The notes below the pieces were generated by a model. That model was not told where the DNA came from. It worked only from the letters and a program-made list of their open reading frames with translations, and ran no database searches. Position numbers and translations under genes: made by a program. This document shows, piece by piece, positions 8,589 through 16,764 of a DNA stretch of 64,000 nucleotides; position 1 is the stretch's first letter; the number at the start of each line of letters is the position of its first letter. This DNA is from Saprospiraceae bacterium (GTDB lineage: Bacteria; Bacteroidota; Bacteroidia; Chitinophagales; Saprospiraceae). Where the stretch lies: contig JABAQQ010000017.1 of assembly GCA_019187225.1 (NCBI GenBank), positions 14,266 to 78,265 on the forward strand, read 5' to 3'.

Positions 8589-9566
8589 CTAGTATTCTCT
8601 TTTCAGCAGTTCTTCCACCGTTTTTCGCAGCACCGCCTTTCGTTCTTCGGGTAAATTGACAGCCCCTATGTGGTTAAACGCCTCATTTTGAAAGCGTTGC
8701 TGCTCCGTTGCGATCAGGTTGGGTATCCCATTCCGGTCGAATATGGCGCGTACGGCTGCCACTTTTTCATCGGAATTTTCGATCCCGGTTTTCATCCATT
8801 GGGCAAGTCTGAGACGTTCGGCTTCGGGGGCGACTTCGAGGGTTTTCAATACCAGCAGCGTTTTTTTGTTTTGTAAAATATCGCCGCCGACTTGTTTGCC
8901 GAATTTTGCCGGGTCGCCATACGTGTCGAGCAGGTCGTCCTGAATCTGAAAGGCGATGCCGGCCAGGCGGCCAAAGTGATAGAGGTGTTCGGCATCGGCC
9001 TGCGACGCACCGGCACAAATGGCGCCCATCTGCAATGCCCCACCGAGCAATACAGCCGTTTTCAGTTCGATCATGCGGATGTATTCGGGGATGCTCACGT
9101 CAGCGCGCGTCTCGAAATTGAGGTCCAGTTGCTGGCCTTCGCATACTTCCGTCGCCACGCGATTGAAGGTTTGGATCAGGTTCAGCACTATTTCCGGTTC
9201 GCCAATTTTTGCCAAAAAACGGTAAGCATAGATCAGCATCACGTCGCCGCTGAGGATGCCGGTCGTCGTGCTCCAGCGGGTATGCACGGTCGGTTGGCCG
9301 CGTCGCAAAGGCGCAGCGTCCATGATGTCGTCGTGCATCAGGGTAAAATTGTGGAACAACTCGACCGCCCAGGCCGCCGGCAGCGCCTGCTCCACGTCGT
9401 CGCGGAACAGTTCGTAACCCATCAGCAACAAGGCCGGGCGCAGGCGTTTGCCGCCGAGCGTGAGGATGTAGTCGCAGGGTTCGTAAAGTTCGCGCGGATG
9501 GGGAGGGAAGGTGCTTTTACCTGAAAATGAATGAATAAGCTCGAGTAATTGCGGGAGTGAGTGCAT
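8589..9566 (-). CDS. Polyprenyl (farnesyl/geranylgeranyl-type) diphosphate synthase
   Basis: The protein has about 325 residues from MHSLPQLLELI; twelve further codons upstream are possible. It condenses isopentenyl diphosphate with an allylic diphosphate. The first aspartate-rich motif is MHDDIMD (about residue 91) with RRGQPTVH following, and the second is QDDLLDTYGD. GGKRLRP is the third family signature. Chain length cannot be fixed by eye, although the residues before the first motif (FHNFTL) lack the bulky pairs of short-chain enzymes. It stands as a single gene. Confidence 0.9.
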   Translation of the reverse strand: MHSLPQLLELIHSFSGKSTFPPHPRELYEPCDYILTLGGKRLRPALLLMGYELFRDDVEQALPAAWAVELFHNFTLMHDDIMDAAPLRRGQPTVHTRWSTTTGILSGDVMLIYAYRFLAKIGEPEIVLNLIQTFNRVATEVCEGQQLDLNFETRADVSIPEYIRMIELKTAVLLGGALQMGAICAGASQADAEHLYHFGRLAGIAFQIQDDLLDTYGDPAKFGKQVGGDILQNKKTLLVLKTLEVAPEAERLRLAQWMKTGIENSDEKVAAVRAIFDRNGIPNLIATEQQRFQNEAFNHIGAVNLPEERKAVLRKTVEELLKREY

Positions 9567-9679
9567 AAAACGATCACAGATGTGCGTGCAAAGTTTGTAC
9601 ATTTATCGCTTCCCGGTAAGCAAAGTTCTGAAGAGGGATGTAAAACGAAGAGCCACTATGCCTGCATTTTTCACGCGCA

Positions 9680-10300
9680 ATGTTGAATGACATATTTTTG
9701 TCCAAACAAAACCCGGTTCCTGTGTTCGATTTGTTGCTGAAAAACGTCGCCCGTCACATTCATCTGCAGCCGGATGAAACTGACTTTTTTATTTCATTGC
9801 TTCAGGTTCGCCGTTTAGTGAAAAAAGCATTTTTGCTTCAGGCAGGTGAAGTATGCCGATATGAAACCTTTGTGCTCGAAGGTTGCCTGCGCAATTATTA
9901 CCTCGACGACAACGCAGACGAGCACATACTCCAATTCTCCGTCGAAGATTGGTGGACCTCCGATCTATACAGTTTGTTGACCCAAACCCCTGCCTCACAA
10001 TTCATAGATGCGCTGGAGGATACGACGGTAGCCCAGATCGAGCGGGATAACCTGGAAAGACTTTACCTGGAAGTGCCTCAATTCGAACGGTTTTTCCGCA
10101 TCATGTTTCAGAACGCTTTTATAGCGCAGCAGCGGCGTATTCTGCAAAACATAGGAAGTACCGGCGAAGAACGTTACCTCGCCTTCCGTGAAAAATATCC
10201 CGCACTCGAACGGCGGTTGCCCCAACACCAGATCGCGGCCTACCTGGGCATCACACCCGAGTTTCTGAGTAAAATCCGCGGCAAACTTGCCAAAGGCTGA
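9680..10300 (+). CDS. Crp/Fnr-family transcriptional regulator
   Basis: The 206-residue protein has an N-terminal cyclic-nucleotide-binding-like jelly roll (about 20-140; FLLQAGEVCRYETFVLEGCLRNYYLDDNADEHILQF). This is linked by a long helix to a C-terminal helix-turn-helix (LPQHQIAAYLGITPEFLSKIRGKL). The arrangement is usual for the abundant Bacteroidota Crp-like regulators, whose effectors are mostly unknown. The recognition helix (TPEFLSKIRGK) differs from the RETVSR of classical Crp, so whether it binds the TGTGA-N6-TCACG sites at 58-61 kb is open. It is divergent from the polyprenyl synthase gene. Confidence 0.85.
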   Translation: MLNDIFLSKQNPVPVFDLLLKNVARHIHLQPDETDFFISLLQVRRLVKKAFLLQAGEVCRYETFVLEGCLRNYYLDDNADEHILQFSVEDWWTSDLYSLLTQTPASQFIDALEDTTVAQIERDNLERLYLEVPQFERFFRIMFQNAFIAQQRRILQNIGSTGEERYLAFREKYPALERRLPQHQIAAYLGITPEFLSKIRGKLAKG

Positions 10301-10428
10301 AATCCTCCCCCGCGATTTTCTTAAATTAGTTCAATGCGCGACGGCTGTGCCGACCTGCACCTTTGCCCCGTCAAATCGGCCGGTTTCGACTTTTTATTCA
10401 GAAACTTAAACCATCCATTTCCAAAATT

Positions 10429-10869
10429 ATGGCAATATTATTTACGTCCGGCAATGACTGGACGGGGCTCATTCTGCGTCTTACGCTCGGATTGATCATC
10501 TTTCCGCACGGCGCTCAAAAATTACTTGGCTGGTTCGGCGGCTACGGCTTTACCGGTACCATGAATTTTTTTACCGGCACGGTACACTTACCCTGGCTGA
10601 TTGGTCTGCTGGTCATTCTCATCGAATTTTTCGGTTCACTTTTTTTGATCGCAGGATTGGGCAGCCGCCTTTGGGCGATTGCGATGATCGTACTGATGCT
10701 GGGTATCATCTTCACCAGCCATGTGCAGAACGGTTTTTTTATCAACTGGTCCGGAACACAGGCGGGCGAAGGGTTTGAATACCACCTATTTGCCATCGGG
10801 CTAAGCCTGGCTTTGCTGTTCAACGGCAGTGGCAAATTTTCACTCGACGGGCGGGTATTTGCCTATTAG
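10429..10869 (+). CDS. DoxX-family membrane protein
   Basis: The product is 146 residues from MAILFTSGNDWTGLILRL. It has four predicted transmembrane helices (LRLTLGLIIFPHGAQKLLGWFGGYG, LPWLIGLLVILIEFFGSLFLIAGL, LWAIAMIVLMLGIIFTSHV, YHLFAIGLSLALLFNG). The first helix carries the family's typical PHGAQKL segment. DoxX proteins are linked in the literature to thiol stress and to oxidoreductase complexes, but the family is functionally mixed. It lies 128 bp after the Crp-like regulator on the same strand, suggesting but not proving regulation by it. Confidence 0.85.
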   Translation: MAILFTSGNDWTGLILRLTLGLIIFPHGAQKLLGWFGGYGFTGTMNFFTGTVHLPWLIGLLVILIEFFGSLFLIAGLGSRLWAIAMIVLMLGIIFTSHVQNGFFINWSGTQAGEGFEYHLFAIGLSLALLFNGSGKFSLDGRVFAY

Positions 10870-10921
10870 GCTTTGATCCAGGGTATGGCAAACCGGTTCC
10901 GTCCAAATGTCGTGTAAGGAC

Positions 10922-11396
10922 ATGAGTCATCCCGAATTTTTCAGCAATAACTCATACCACTGAAAATGAGCGGATTGAGATGCCTCACTCCAGTCTTTCC
11001 GAGTACCCACATCCTGAAAATGTTTTTCTCCAAATACCAAAACTTATCAGACCCCGAAGGGGGCGAATTTGAATAGCCTGGCGTCAAACGCCGGGTATTC
11101 GTGAGGTCGGAGCATATCACAACCGCGAAGCGGTTGAATTTGAGGAAGTTATAAGCCAGACATTCAACCGCTTCGCGGTTGCGACACGTGGTTGGGGGCC
11201 TCGACCCGGCATTTCAAGCCGGGTTATTCAAGTTCGACCCCTTCGGGGTCTTGGGCGGGGACACATCGGGAAAATGGGATTCAATTTACAGATAATAAGG
11301 AGAAATGAAGTTGGTAAGAAGTTAAAATGCTGATTTATAATACGTTTACGTTAAAAAGTTAAAACTTTATCCCTTCTAAAATTCGGAATGACTCAT
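10922..11396. mobile_element. MITE-like element with terminal inverted repeats (copy 1, 475 bp)
   Basis: The left end (10922-10941) is ATGAGTCATCCCGAATTTTT. The right end (11377-11396) is its reverse complement with a few mismatches. Inside are nested short hairpins: GACCCCGAAGGGG at about 11053 paired with GACCCCTTCGGGGTC at about 11238; CCGCGAAGCGGTTGAA paired with TTCAACCGCTTCGCGG; and ACCCGG/CCGGGT modules. No open reading frame is credible. The same ends and hairpin-module style recur at 53564-53787. A trans-mobilised element is inferred, and no flanking target duplication is evident. It fills most of the 10870-11493 gap. Confidence 0.75.
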
Positions 11397-11493
11397 GTTT
11401 GATTTTCAATCTGATGAAATTGGGAATGGGCATGTGGTGCTGTAAAATTTGTGCATTTATCGTTTTTGCGATGCCTTTGCAAAAAATATCTCT

Positions 11494-11703
11494 ATGAGCG
11501 TTCTCGATTCGATTTCTAAGGAAGCAGTGATAAAATCTATCGGAGAAATGCCCGACCGTGTCTCGATGGAGGAGTTGTTCGACCGCATCATATATTTGTT
11601 CAAAATTGAAGAGGGCCTCGCCCAATCGAAGCGAGGAGAAGGCGCTCCCATCGACCAAGTCCGTGAAAAGATGAAAGCATGGCGGAACGAAAAATCATCC
11701 TGA
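11494..11703 (+). CDS. ParE-type antitoxin (copy 1), intact
   Basis: This 69-residue protein (MSVLDSISKEAVIKSIGEMPDRVSM...) is clearly homologous to the product at 16434. Both share IK(S/E)...(M/L)PDR(V/F)S(M/I)(E/D)EL, then LF(K)IE(E)GL(A)QS(K/R)(R/K)GEG.PI. Small proteins of this type precede RelE/ParE toxins in Bacteroidota. The toxin frame starts at 11679, inside the last codons of this gene, the usual translational coupling. That toxin carries a stop codon, so this antitoxin looks orphaned. Confidence 0.75.
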   Translation: MSVLDSISKEAVIKSIGEMPDRVSMEELFDRIIYLFKIEEGLAQSKRGEGAPIDQVREKMKAWRNEKSS

Positions 11704-11969
11704 CGCCGAAGGCGGAAGAGGATTTGCTAGAGATATTTCTCTAACTCGCTGAATTTTCCCTCAATGCTGCCGACGCCCAAGCTGGTAAAATTTTAGACAA
11801 AATAGACCTGCTTGCGAATTTTCCCCGGCTGGGACGAGTCCTCCCGGACTACGACAACGATCGCTTGCGCGAATTGGTTATCGGTCATTACCTCGTGGCA
11901 TATTACATTGTTTCCGACGAGCAAATTGACATTCTTGCTATCCATCATGGTGCAAAACCGAAAGGGTAG
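11679..11969 (+). pseudogene. ParE/RelE-type toxin broken by one in-frame stop
   Basis: From the ATG at 11679 the frame reads MAERKIILTPKAEEDLLEIFL, then TAA at 11742-11744. It resumes without frameshift as LAEFSLNAADAQAGKILDKI ... FPRLGRVLPDYDNDRLRELVIGHYLVAYYI ... DILAIHHGAKPKG, stop at 11967. Length (97 codons) and order of motifs match the ParE/RelE superfamily. A single base change from a TAC or TAT tyrosine codon would explain the stop, since aromatic residues are common there. It overlaps the end of the intact antitoxin gene. A sequencing error is an alternative explanation. Confidence 0.8.
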
Positions 11970-11973
11970 GCGA

Positions 11974-12633
11974 TTATTTGATTTTATTAATTCGAGATGT
12001 TCTTCTCTCTTCGTCAAGTGCTCTTACTTCATTCATATACCATAAAACGTAATCTATACTCCAACTGTCAAGCATTTTAAGGTAAGTTTGGGAAAAGAAA
12101 AATTTAAAATTGATGGTATTGAAAATATTTGACGCCAAGTCAACCAATTCACGAATCTCAGATAGTTTAATCTGTGAAACATTTGCAACCGGGTCTTTAT
12201 GAGCGTAAACTTGATTTCTAGCGGATATGATTTTGTCTATTAAACCTTTTTGCTTGTCAATTTCCGCTTTTACCCATGTTGTTAGACTTATCACATCAAA
12301 TTTGGACTTCACCAAATCATGGTGGTTATTCGGATTTTTACTAAACAAATCAAGCAAATCGGGGTCATAATTTGGGGTTTCGAGGCGCTTACACAAGTTT
12401 AGAAAGCTTCTCTTTTCATTTGGTCTGTCACTTAATAGCTTGCAAAGCTGAATCACTGAAATGAATCGTAATTGATGCCAATGAAGCTGGAAGAAACCGT
12501 GCTCTTTGATTGATTTTTCAAAGTTGTATTTATCTTCCGTCAACCGTTCGGAGTTTTGTAAGCAAATGTTTAAGTCAATGACAATATTCCTGATGTCTTC
12601 GAGCCACTGCTTGAGTTCTTCTAATTTTAACAT
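11974..12633 (-). CDS. HEPN/AbiU2-like protein of unknown function
   Basis: The 219-residue, mostly helical, soluble protein shows no clear full-length family to me. Residues 135-150 (IISARNQVYAHKDPVA) contain R-x5-H, the pattern of HEPN ribonuclease motifs, set after a long helix as in AbiU2-like abortive-infection proteins. Other positions (LHWHQLRFISVIQLCKLL in the N-terminal half) fit that helical bundle too. GC content is visibly lower than in the neighbouring core genes, which hints at acquisition. It is convergent with the broken ParE gene, ending 5 bp from it. The assignment is tentative. Confidence 0.45.
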   Translation of the reverse strand: MLKLEELKQWLEDIRNIVIDLNICLQNSERLTEDKYNFEKSIKEHGFFQLHWHQLRFISVIQLCKLLSDRPNEKRSFLNLCKRLETPNYDPDLLDLFSKNPNNHHDLVKSKFDVISLTTWVKAEIDKQKGLIDKIISARNQVYAHKDPVANVSQIKLSEIRELVDLASNIFNTINFKFFFSQTYLKMLDSWSIDYVLWYMNEVRALDEERRTSRINKIK

Positions 12634-12691
12634 ATCAAAACAATTTGAAGGAGAATTGCTTAAGTGTTTTCAAAGTTCATCTCTCCAAAAA

Positions 12692-12728
12692 ATTCGTCCC
12701 GTCGCGCACTAGGGTGCGACGGGACGAA
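12692..12728 (-). terminator. Rho-independent terminator of the E2 gene
   Basis: A perfect 14-bp stem (ATTCGTCCCGTCGC with its complement) and a 9-nt loop are followed on the minus strand by six T residues. It starts about 20 bp beyond the E2 stop codon. Confidence 0.85.
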
Positions 12729-12749
12729 TCCGAAATCCACAATCCGAAA

Positions 12750-14144
12750 TCAAATCCCCCGGTTCGCATCAAACTGCTCCAGGTAATCCCCCACCCGTCG
12801 CAGGAACGAGCCGCCGAGGCTGCCGTCTACCACGCGGTGGTCGTAGGATAGCGAGAGAAACATCATCTGGCGCACGGCGATCACGTCGCCGTATTCGGTT
12901 TCGAGCACGGCGGGTTTTTTGCGGATCGCACCCGTCGCCATGATCGCCACCTGCGGTTGGTTGATAATGGGCGTACCCATCACGTTGCCGAAGGTACCGA
13001 CGTTGGTGAGGGTGAACGTGCCGCCCTGGATATCGTCTGGTTTGAGTTGGTTCTGCCGGGCGCGGTTGGCAAGGTCGTTCACCTGTTTGGTGAGGCCCAC
13101 AAGGTTCAGATAATCAGCATTTCTGATGACGGGAACGATGAGGTTGCCGCTCGGTAAAGCGGCGGCCATACCGATGTTGATGTCTTTTTTGACGATCAGA
13201 CGGGTGCCGTCCACCGAAATATTGATCATCGGGAAATCGCGGATGGCACGCGCGACCGCCTCGATAAAAATGGGCGTAAACGTGATGTTCTCGCCGTATT
13301 GTTTTTTGAACTGGTCTTTCACGCGGTTGCGCCAGTTCACCAGATTGGTCACATCCACTTCCACGAACGAAGTCACGTGCGGGCTGACGTGTTTGCTCAT
13401 CACCATGTGATCTGCAATGAGTTTGCGCATGCGATCCATCTCCACGATCTCGACGTTGCCTTCGACGGTGGACGGCGAACGGTGGACGGTGGACGGCACG
13501 GCCTGCGCACCGTCAGCTGTCGCGGGCTGGACGGCGCCACTGCTGACTGTCACCGGTGACTGCCGGCTGGCAACATAGGCGAGGATGTCTTTCTTCGTCA
13601 CGCGGCCATCCTGGCCGGAACCGGGAAGTGTATCGAGTTCGACCTGACTAATACCCTCCTGTTTTGCGATGGTGCGCACGAGGGGGGAGTAGAAGCGGTT
13701 AGTGGTAGTAGCAATAGCAGTAGCAGTGGCAGGAGCAGTCGGCACGTAGGGAACACTCACAGACTGTGAACTGCCACTGCTACTGCCACTGCTACTGCCA
13801 GTGCTACTGCCAGTGCTACTGCCAGTGCTCACTGCCGACTGCCCGTTGGTCGCCGGAGCAGACTGTGCTACGGCGGGCGAAGCGGCGGGTTGGGCGTTTG
13901 CGGCGTCCGTTTCGATCAGGGCGATGACCTTATTGATGGGCACCACGTCGTTTTCCTGAAAAAGAATCTCTACGAGCACACCCGCGACGGGCGAGGGTAC
14001 TTCCGAGTCTACTTTATCGGTGGCGATGTCGAGCACCGGTTCATCGAGTTCGATGGAGTCGCCGGTTTTTTTGCGCCACTTGAGAATGGTGGCTTCCATG
14101 ATGCTTTCGCCCATTTTGGGCATCACAAGTTCTACGCGAGCCAT
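12750..14144 (-). CDS. 2-oxo-acid dehydrogenase dihydrolipoyl acyltransferase (E2)
   Basis: The E2 protein has 464 residues from MARVELVMPKMGES. The lipoyl domain comes first (residues 1-80; lysine in DIATDKVDSEV, about 43), then a low-complexity Ala/Ser/Thr/Gly linker (85-150). The peripheral subunit-binding domain follows (150-190; SPLVRTIAKQEGISQ...GRVTKKDILAYV), then a second linker (195-230) and the acyltransferase core with catalytic YDHRVVDGSLGG near 433. It could serve pyruvate, branched-chain or 2-oxoglutarate dehydrogenase. E1 and E3 genes are not adjacent. Both linkers contain short tandem DNA repeats (see findings). The start codon directly abuts a GTGAGAG repeat. Confidence 0.92.
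   Translation of the reverse strand: MARVELVMPKMGESIMEATILKWRKKTGDSIELDEPVLDIATDKVDSEVPSPVAGVLVEILFQENDVVPINKVIALIETDAANAQPAASPAVAQSAPATNGQSAVSTGSSTGSSTGSSSGSSSGSSQSVSVPYVPTAPATATAIATTTNRFYSPLVRTIAKQEGISQVELDTLPGSGQDGRVTKKDILAYVASRQSPVTVSSGAVQPATADGAQAVPSTVHRSPSTVEGNVEIVEMDRMRKLIADHMVMSKHVSPHVTSFVEVDVTNLVNWRNRVKDQFKKQYGENITFTPIFIEAVARAIRDFPMINISVDGTRLIVKKDINIGMAAALPSGNLIVPVIRNADYLNLVGLTKQVNDLANRARQNQLKPDDIQGGTFTLTNVGTFGNVMGTPIINQPQVAIMATGAIRKKPAVLETEYGDVIAVRQMMFLSLSYDHRVVDGSLGGSFLRRVGDYLEQFDANRGI
13464..13500. repeat. GGTGGAC-type heptamers inside the E2 frame
   Basis: Four degenerate to exact GGTGGAC units lie in the second linker of the E2 gene and encode PSTVHRSPSTVE. The same heptamer forms the intergenic arrays at 18408, 18792 and 42240. 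Confidence 0.85.
13700..13835. repeat. AGTGCTACTGCC / AGCAGT repeats inside the E2 linker
   Basis: Twelve-bp units at about 13765-13830 encode the Ser-Gly-Thr stretch STGSSTGSS. A reverse-oriented run of AGCAGT units at 13705-13740 could pair with it. Confidence 0.8.
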
Positions 14145-14185
14145 ATGTGAGAGACGTGAGAGGGGAGAGAGGCGTGAGAGAGGCC
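14145..14185. repeat. GTGAGAG repeat abutting the E2 start codon
   Basis: Imperfect GTGAGAG and GGGAGAG units run upstream from the E2 ATG. The complementary CTCTCAC units stand immediately before the ATG of the pterin dehydratase gene (about 14970-14988). Confidence 0.75.
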
Positions 14186-14299
14186 GCACAACCCTTTTTT
14201 GTTTTTTGACAATAATTCGGTTAAAAGCGCGGCAAAGGTACAAGTTCCGTCGGCAGTTAGCAGTATACAATCGGTAGTTTTCCGCAACTTTGCCCGCCT

Positions 14300-14950
14300 A
14301 TGCAGCCTGTAAAAAACATCATTTTCGATTTTGGCAACGTTCTTTTCGACCTCGATCTGCCTGCCATCGAGCGAAATCTGAAATTTTATTTCGGAGAAAA
14401 CTTTTCGGCAGCGAAAGAAAAACTGTTCCGGGAACGGATTTTTGAACTTTATGAAGTCGGCGGCCTTAGTACCGAAGAATTTGTGGATGCCATTCGTTTC
14501 GCGGCGGGACACCCCCTGGAAAAAGAACAAGTCATCTCTGCCTGGAACTCCATTTTTCTGCAGATGCCGCGCGAAAGGTTTGAAATGTTGCTCCGCCTGC
14601 GCGAACAATACAATGTCTTCCTGCTCAGCAACATCAACGACCTGCACGCCGCCTGGATTGACGACTATATGATGCGCGAACACGGCATCGGCGATTTTCA
14701 AAGGCGCTATTTCGACGGAGTGTATTACTCGCATCTCATTCGCTTGCGCAAACCCGACCGCGAGATTTATGAGTATATCCTGGCCGATGCGGAGCTGGTT
14801 CCGGAAGAAACGGTCTTTTTCGACGACCTGGAAGCCAATGTCGAGGCGGCTAAAGCGGTGGGCATCCGGGGCATTTTGCATCCGGCCGGGAAGAAAATCG
14901 AAGCCGTGGTCGCCCGTATATTCCTTGAGTCGCCCACCCTTCAAACCTGA
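14300..14950 (+). CDS. HAD-superfamily hydrolase (subfamily IA)
   Basis: The 216-residue protein has the HAD motifs in order: nucleophile motif IIFDFGNVLFDLD (residues 7-19), motif II serine in FLLSNIND (about 113), motif III lysine near RLRKPDREIYEY, and acidic motif IV VFFDDLEANVEAA. The helical cap between motifs I and II fits subfamily IA, with predicted phosphatase or beta-phosphoglucomutase-like activity; the substrate is unknown. It lies divergent from the E2 gene and 40 bp ahead of the pterin dehydratase on the same strand, so it may lead a three-gene run. Confidence 0.85.
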   Translation: MQPVKNIIFDFGNVLFDLDLPAIERNLKFYFGENFSAAKEKLFRERIFELYEVGGLSTEEFVDAIRFAAGHPLEKEQVISAWNSIFLQMPRERFEMLLRLREQYNVFLLSNINDLHAAWIDDYMMREHGIGDFQRRYFDGVYYSHLIRLRKPDREIYEYILADAELVPEETVFFDDLEANVEAAKAVGIRGILHPAGKKIEAVVARIFLESPTLQT

Positions 14951-14990
14951 TCCGCACTTTTTCGTTTAACCCTCTCACACCCTCTCACCC

Positions 14991-15239
14991 ATGTGGCAAG
15001 AAGAAAAAAATCGCCTCCAGCGTATTTTCAAATTCAGGGACTTCACCGAGGCCTTTGCCTTTATGACCGAAGTGGCTTTTGCGGCGGAAAAACTCAACCA
15101 CCATCCCGACTGGAGCAATGTGTGGAACACCGTCGAAATACATCTCACCACACACGATGCCGGAAATATTGTGACCGAAAAAGACCGCAAACTGGCCAAA
15201 GCGATTGACGAAATCTATCAAAAATACCAGCAACCCTAA
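14991..15239 (+). CDS. phhB: 4a-hydroxytetrahydrobiopterin dehydratase
   Basis: The 82-residue protein has the family signature NHHPDWSNVWNTVEIHLTTHDAGN with the catalytic histidines in position. It dehydrates the 4a-hydroxy form of tetrahydrobiopterin made by aromatic amino acid hydroxylases, and family members also act as DCoH-like partners. Length is slightly short at the N-terminus compared with typical 95-110-residue members. Its ATG follows directly on a CTCTCAC repeat. The methionine aminotransferase gene begins 20 bp further on. Confidence 0.9.
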   Translation: MWQEEKNRLQRIFKFRDFTEAFAFMTEVAFAAEKLNHHPDWSNVWNTVEIHLTTHDAGNIVTEKDRKLAKAIDEIYQKYQQP

Positions 15240-15259
15240 ACCCTGAAATCCTCCCTGCC

Positions 15260-16402
15260 ATGCAAATCCAATCCAAACTTCCCAACGTCGGCACCACCAT
15301 TTTTACCGTCATGTCGGGCCTGGCCAATCAGGTCGGCGCGATCAACCTGTCGCAGGGTTTTCCCAATTTCAATCCGTCCGAAAAATTGCAACGCCTTGTG
15401 ACAGAACACATGGCAAAAGGCGCCAACCAATATTCGCCTATGCCGGGTGTGCCGCTGCTGCGCGAACGCATCGCCGAAAAAATCGAGCGCATGTACGGCG
15501 CCAAAGTAAATCCCGATACGGAGATCACGGTGACGGCGGGCGGCACCCAGGCCATTTTTTGCGCCATCGCCGCCTTCGTGCGTCCCGGCGACGAGGTGAT
15601 CCTGCTCGAACCCTGCTACGATTCGTACCGTCCGTCGGTGGAAACGGTGGGTGGCGTGGCGGTCGTCCACGCCCTTTCTGCGCCTGACTATAAGGTGGAC
15701 TGGGCGGCGGTCGGGCGCCTTATCACGCCCCGCACGCGGATGTTGTGTATCAACACGCCGCAAAACCCGACCGGCACCATTCTGCGCGAAGCCGATATGT
15801 TGGCCATCAACGACCTGCTGCGCGCAACAGACGTGTTACTGATGAGCGACGAGGTGTACGAACACCTGATTTTCGACGGCGAACAGCACGCCTCGGTATT
15901 GCGTTACCCGGAATTGTATGCCCGCTCGCTGGCGGTTTATTCCTTCGGAAAAACCTACCACAACACGGGTTGGAAAACGGGTTATTGCGTGGCCCCGCCC
16001 GAACTGACGCGCGAATTCCGAAAGGTGCACCAGTTCAATGTGTTTTCGGCCAACCACCCTATGCAGGCAGCCTTTGCGGACTTCATGGCCGATCCGGCAG
16101 AGTACCTCGGCCTGCCGGATTTTTACCAACAGAAGCGCGACTTCTTTCTCGGCGCCATGTCGGGCACACGTTTTCGCCCGCTTCCCTGCAAAGGGACCTA
16201 CTTCCAATTGTTTGATTATTCGGCCATCAGCGACGAACCGGACCTGGATTTTTGCAAACGACTCACTACAGAATTCGGCGTGGCGGCGATCCCGGTCTCT
16301 TCCTTTTATTCGGATGGACGGGATGAAAAAGTGGTCCGGTTTTGTTTTGCCAAAACGGCGGATTTACTGGAACAGGCGGGAAAGCTGTTGGAAAGGGTGT
16401 AG
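15260..16402 (+). CDS. ybdL: Methionine aminotransferase (YbdL-like, PLP-dependent)
   Basis: This 380-residue fold-type I aminotransferase has LSQGFPNFNP near the N-terminus and the NTPQNPTGT substrate loop. DEVYEHLIFDGE provides the pyridine-nitrogen aspartate, and SFGKTYHNTGWKTGY carries the PLP lysine. The pattern matches the KAT/YbdL branch that transaminates methionine and aromatic amino acids with 2-oxo acids, for example in methionine salvage. Substrate preference is inferred from similarity to YbdL. It closes a same-strand run with the HAD hydrolase and the pterin dehydratase. Confidence 0.88.
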   Translation: MQIQSKLPNVGTTIFTVMSGLANQVGAINLSQGFPNFNPSEKLQRLVTEHMAKGANQYSPMPGVPLLRERIAEKIERMYGAKVNPDTEITVTAGGTQAIFCAIAAFVRPGDEVILLEPCYDSYRPSVETVGGVAVVHALSAPDYKVDWAAVGRLITPRTRMLCINTPQNPTGTILREADMLAINDLLRATDVLLMSDEVYEHLIFDGEQHASVLRYPELYARSLAVYSFGKTYHNTGWKTGYCVAPPELTREFRKVHQFNVFSANHPMQAAFADFMADPAEYLGLPDFYQQKRDFFLGAMSGTRFRPLPCKGTYFQLFDYSAISDEPDLDFCKRLTTEFGVAAIPVSSFYSDGRDEKVVRFCFAKTADLLEQAGKLLERV

Positions 16403-16433
16403 AAAATGCTTACTTTTGCAAAAATTTTGAACT

Positions 16434-16616
16434 ATGCTGGAGAAAGAAAATGTCTTGAAAACGATAAAAGAATTGCCTGACCGTTTTTCCATCGATGAAC
16501 TTATGGAGCGGATTTTTTTCCTCTATAAGGTTGAAACAGGCTTAGAACAATCCAGGAAAGGAGAAGGAATACCGATTGAGGAGTTTGACCAACGGTACAA
16601 AAAATGGTTAAAATAG
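16434..16616 (+). CDS. ParE-type antitoxin (copy 2), intact
   Basis: This 60-residue protein (start MLEKENVLKTIKEL) is homologous to the antitoxin at 11494; the shared core PDR.S..EL..RI..L.K.E.GL.QS.+GEG.PI is visible by eye. It ends at 16616, overlapping a toxin remnant that begins at 16612. As with copy 1, the antitoxin frame is intact while the toxin is not. Confidence 0.75.
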   Translation: MLEKENVLKTIKELPDRFSIDELMERIFFLYKVETGLEQSRKGEGIPIEEFDQRYKKWLK

Positions 16617-16764
16617 AATTCGCTCGAATGTACGTGAAATTATAAAAGGACGGTATCGTATTGTTTACCATATCCTTTCGGAAGAAAAAATCAGTGTAAT
16701 CACTATTCACCATAGTTCCAGACCGCTCGATATTGATGAATTGAAGCCGTTCCCGTTTCAGTGA
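16612..16764 (+). pseudogene. C-terminal remnant of a ParE/RelE toxin
   Basis: The frame from 16612 reads NRIRSNVREIIKGRYRIVYH followed by ILSEEKISVITIHHSSRPLD and ends at TGA 16762-16764. This is the C-terminal half of a ParE-type toxin (REII.G.YRIVY..., then V.TI.H..R). The N-terminal half is missing: an in-frame stop lies immediately upstream at 16609-16611, and the remnant directly follows the end of the antitoxin. A deletion joining the antitoxin end to the middle of the toxin explains the arrangement. Confidence 0.75.

Noticed and set aside
9680-10300. Assigning the 9680 Crp-like protein as regulator of the sulfur operators
   Set aside because: Its recognition helix differs from Crp/Fnr proteins known to read TGTGA half-sites, and it is 48 kb away; no direct support.
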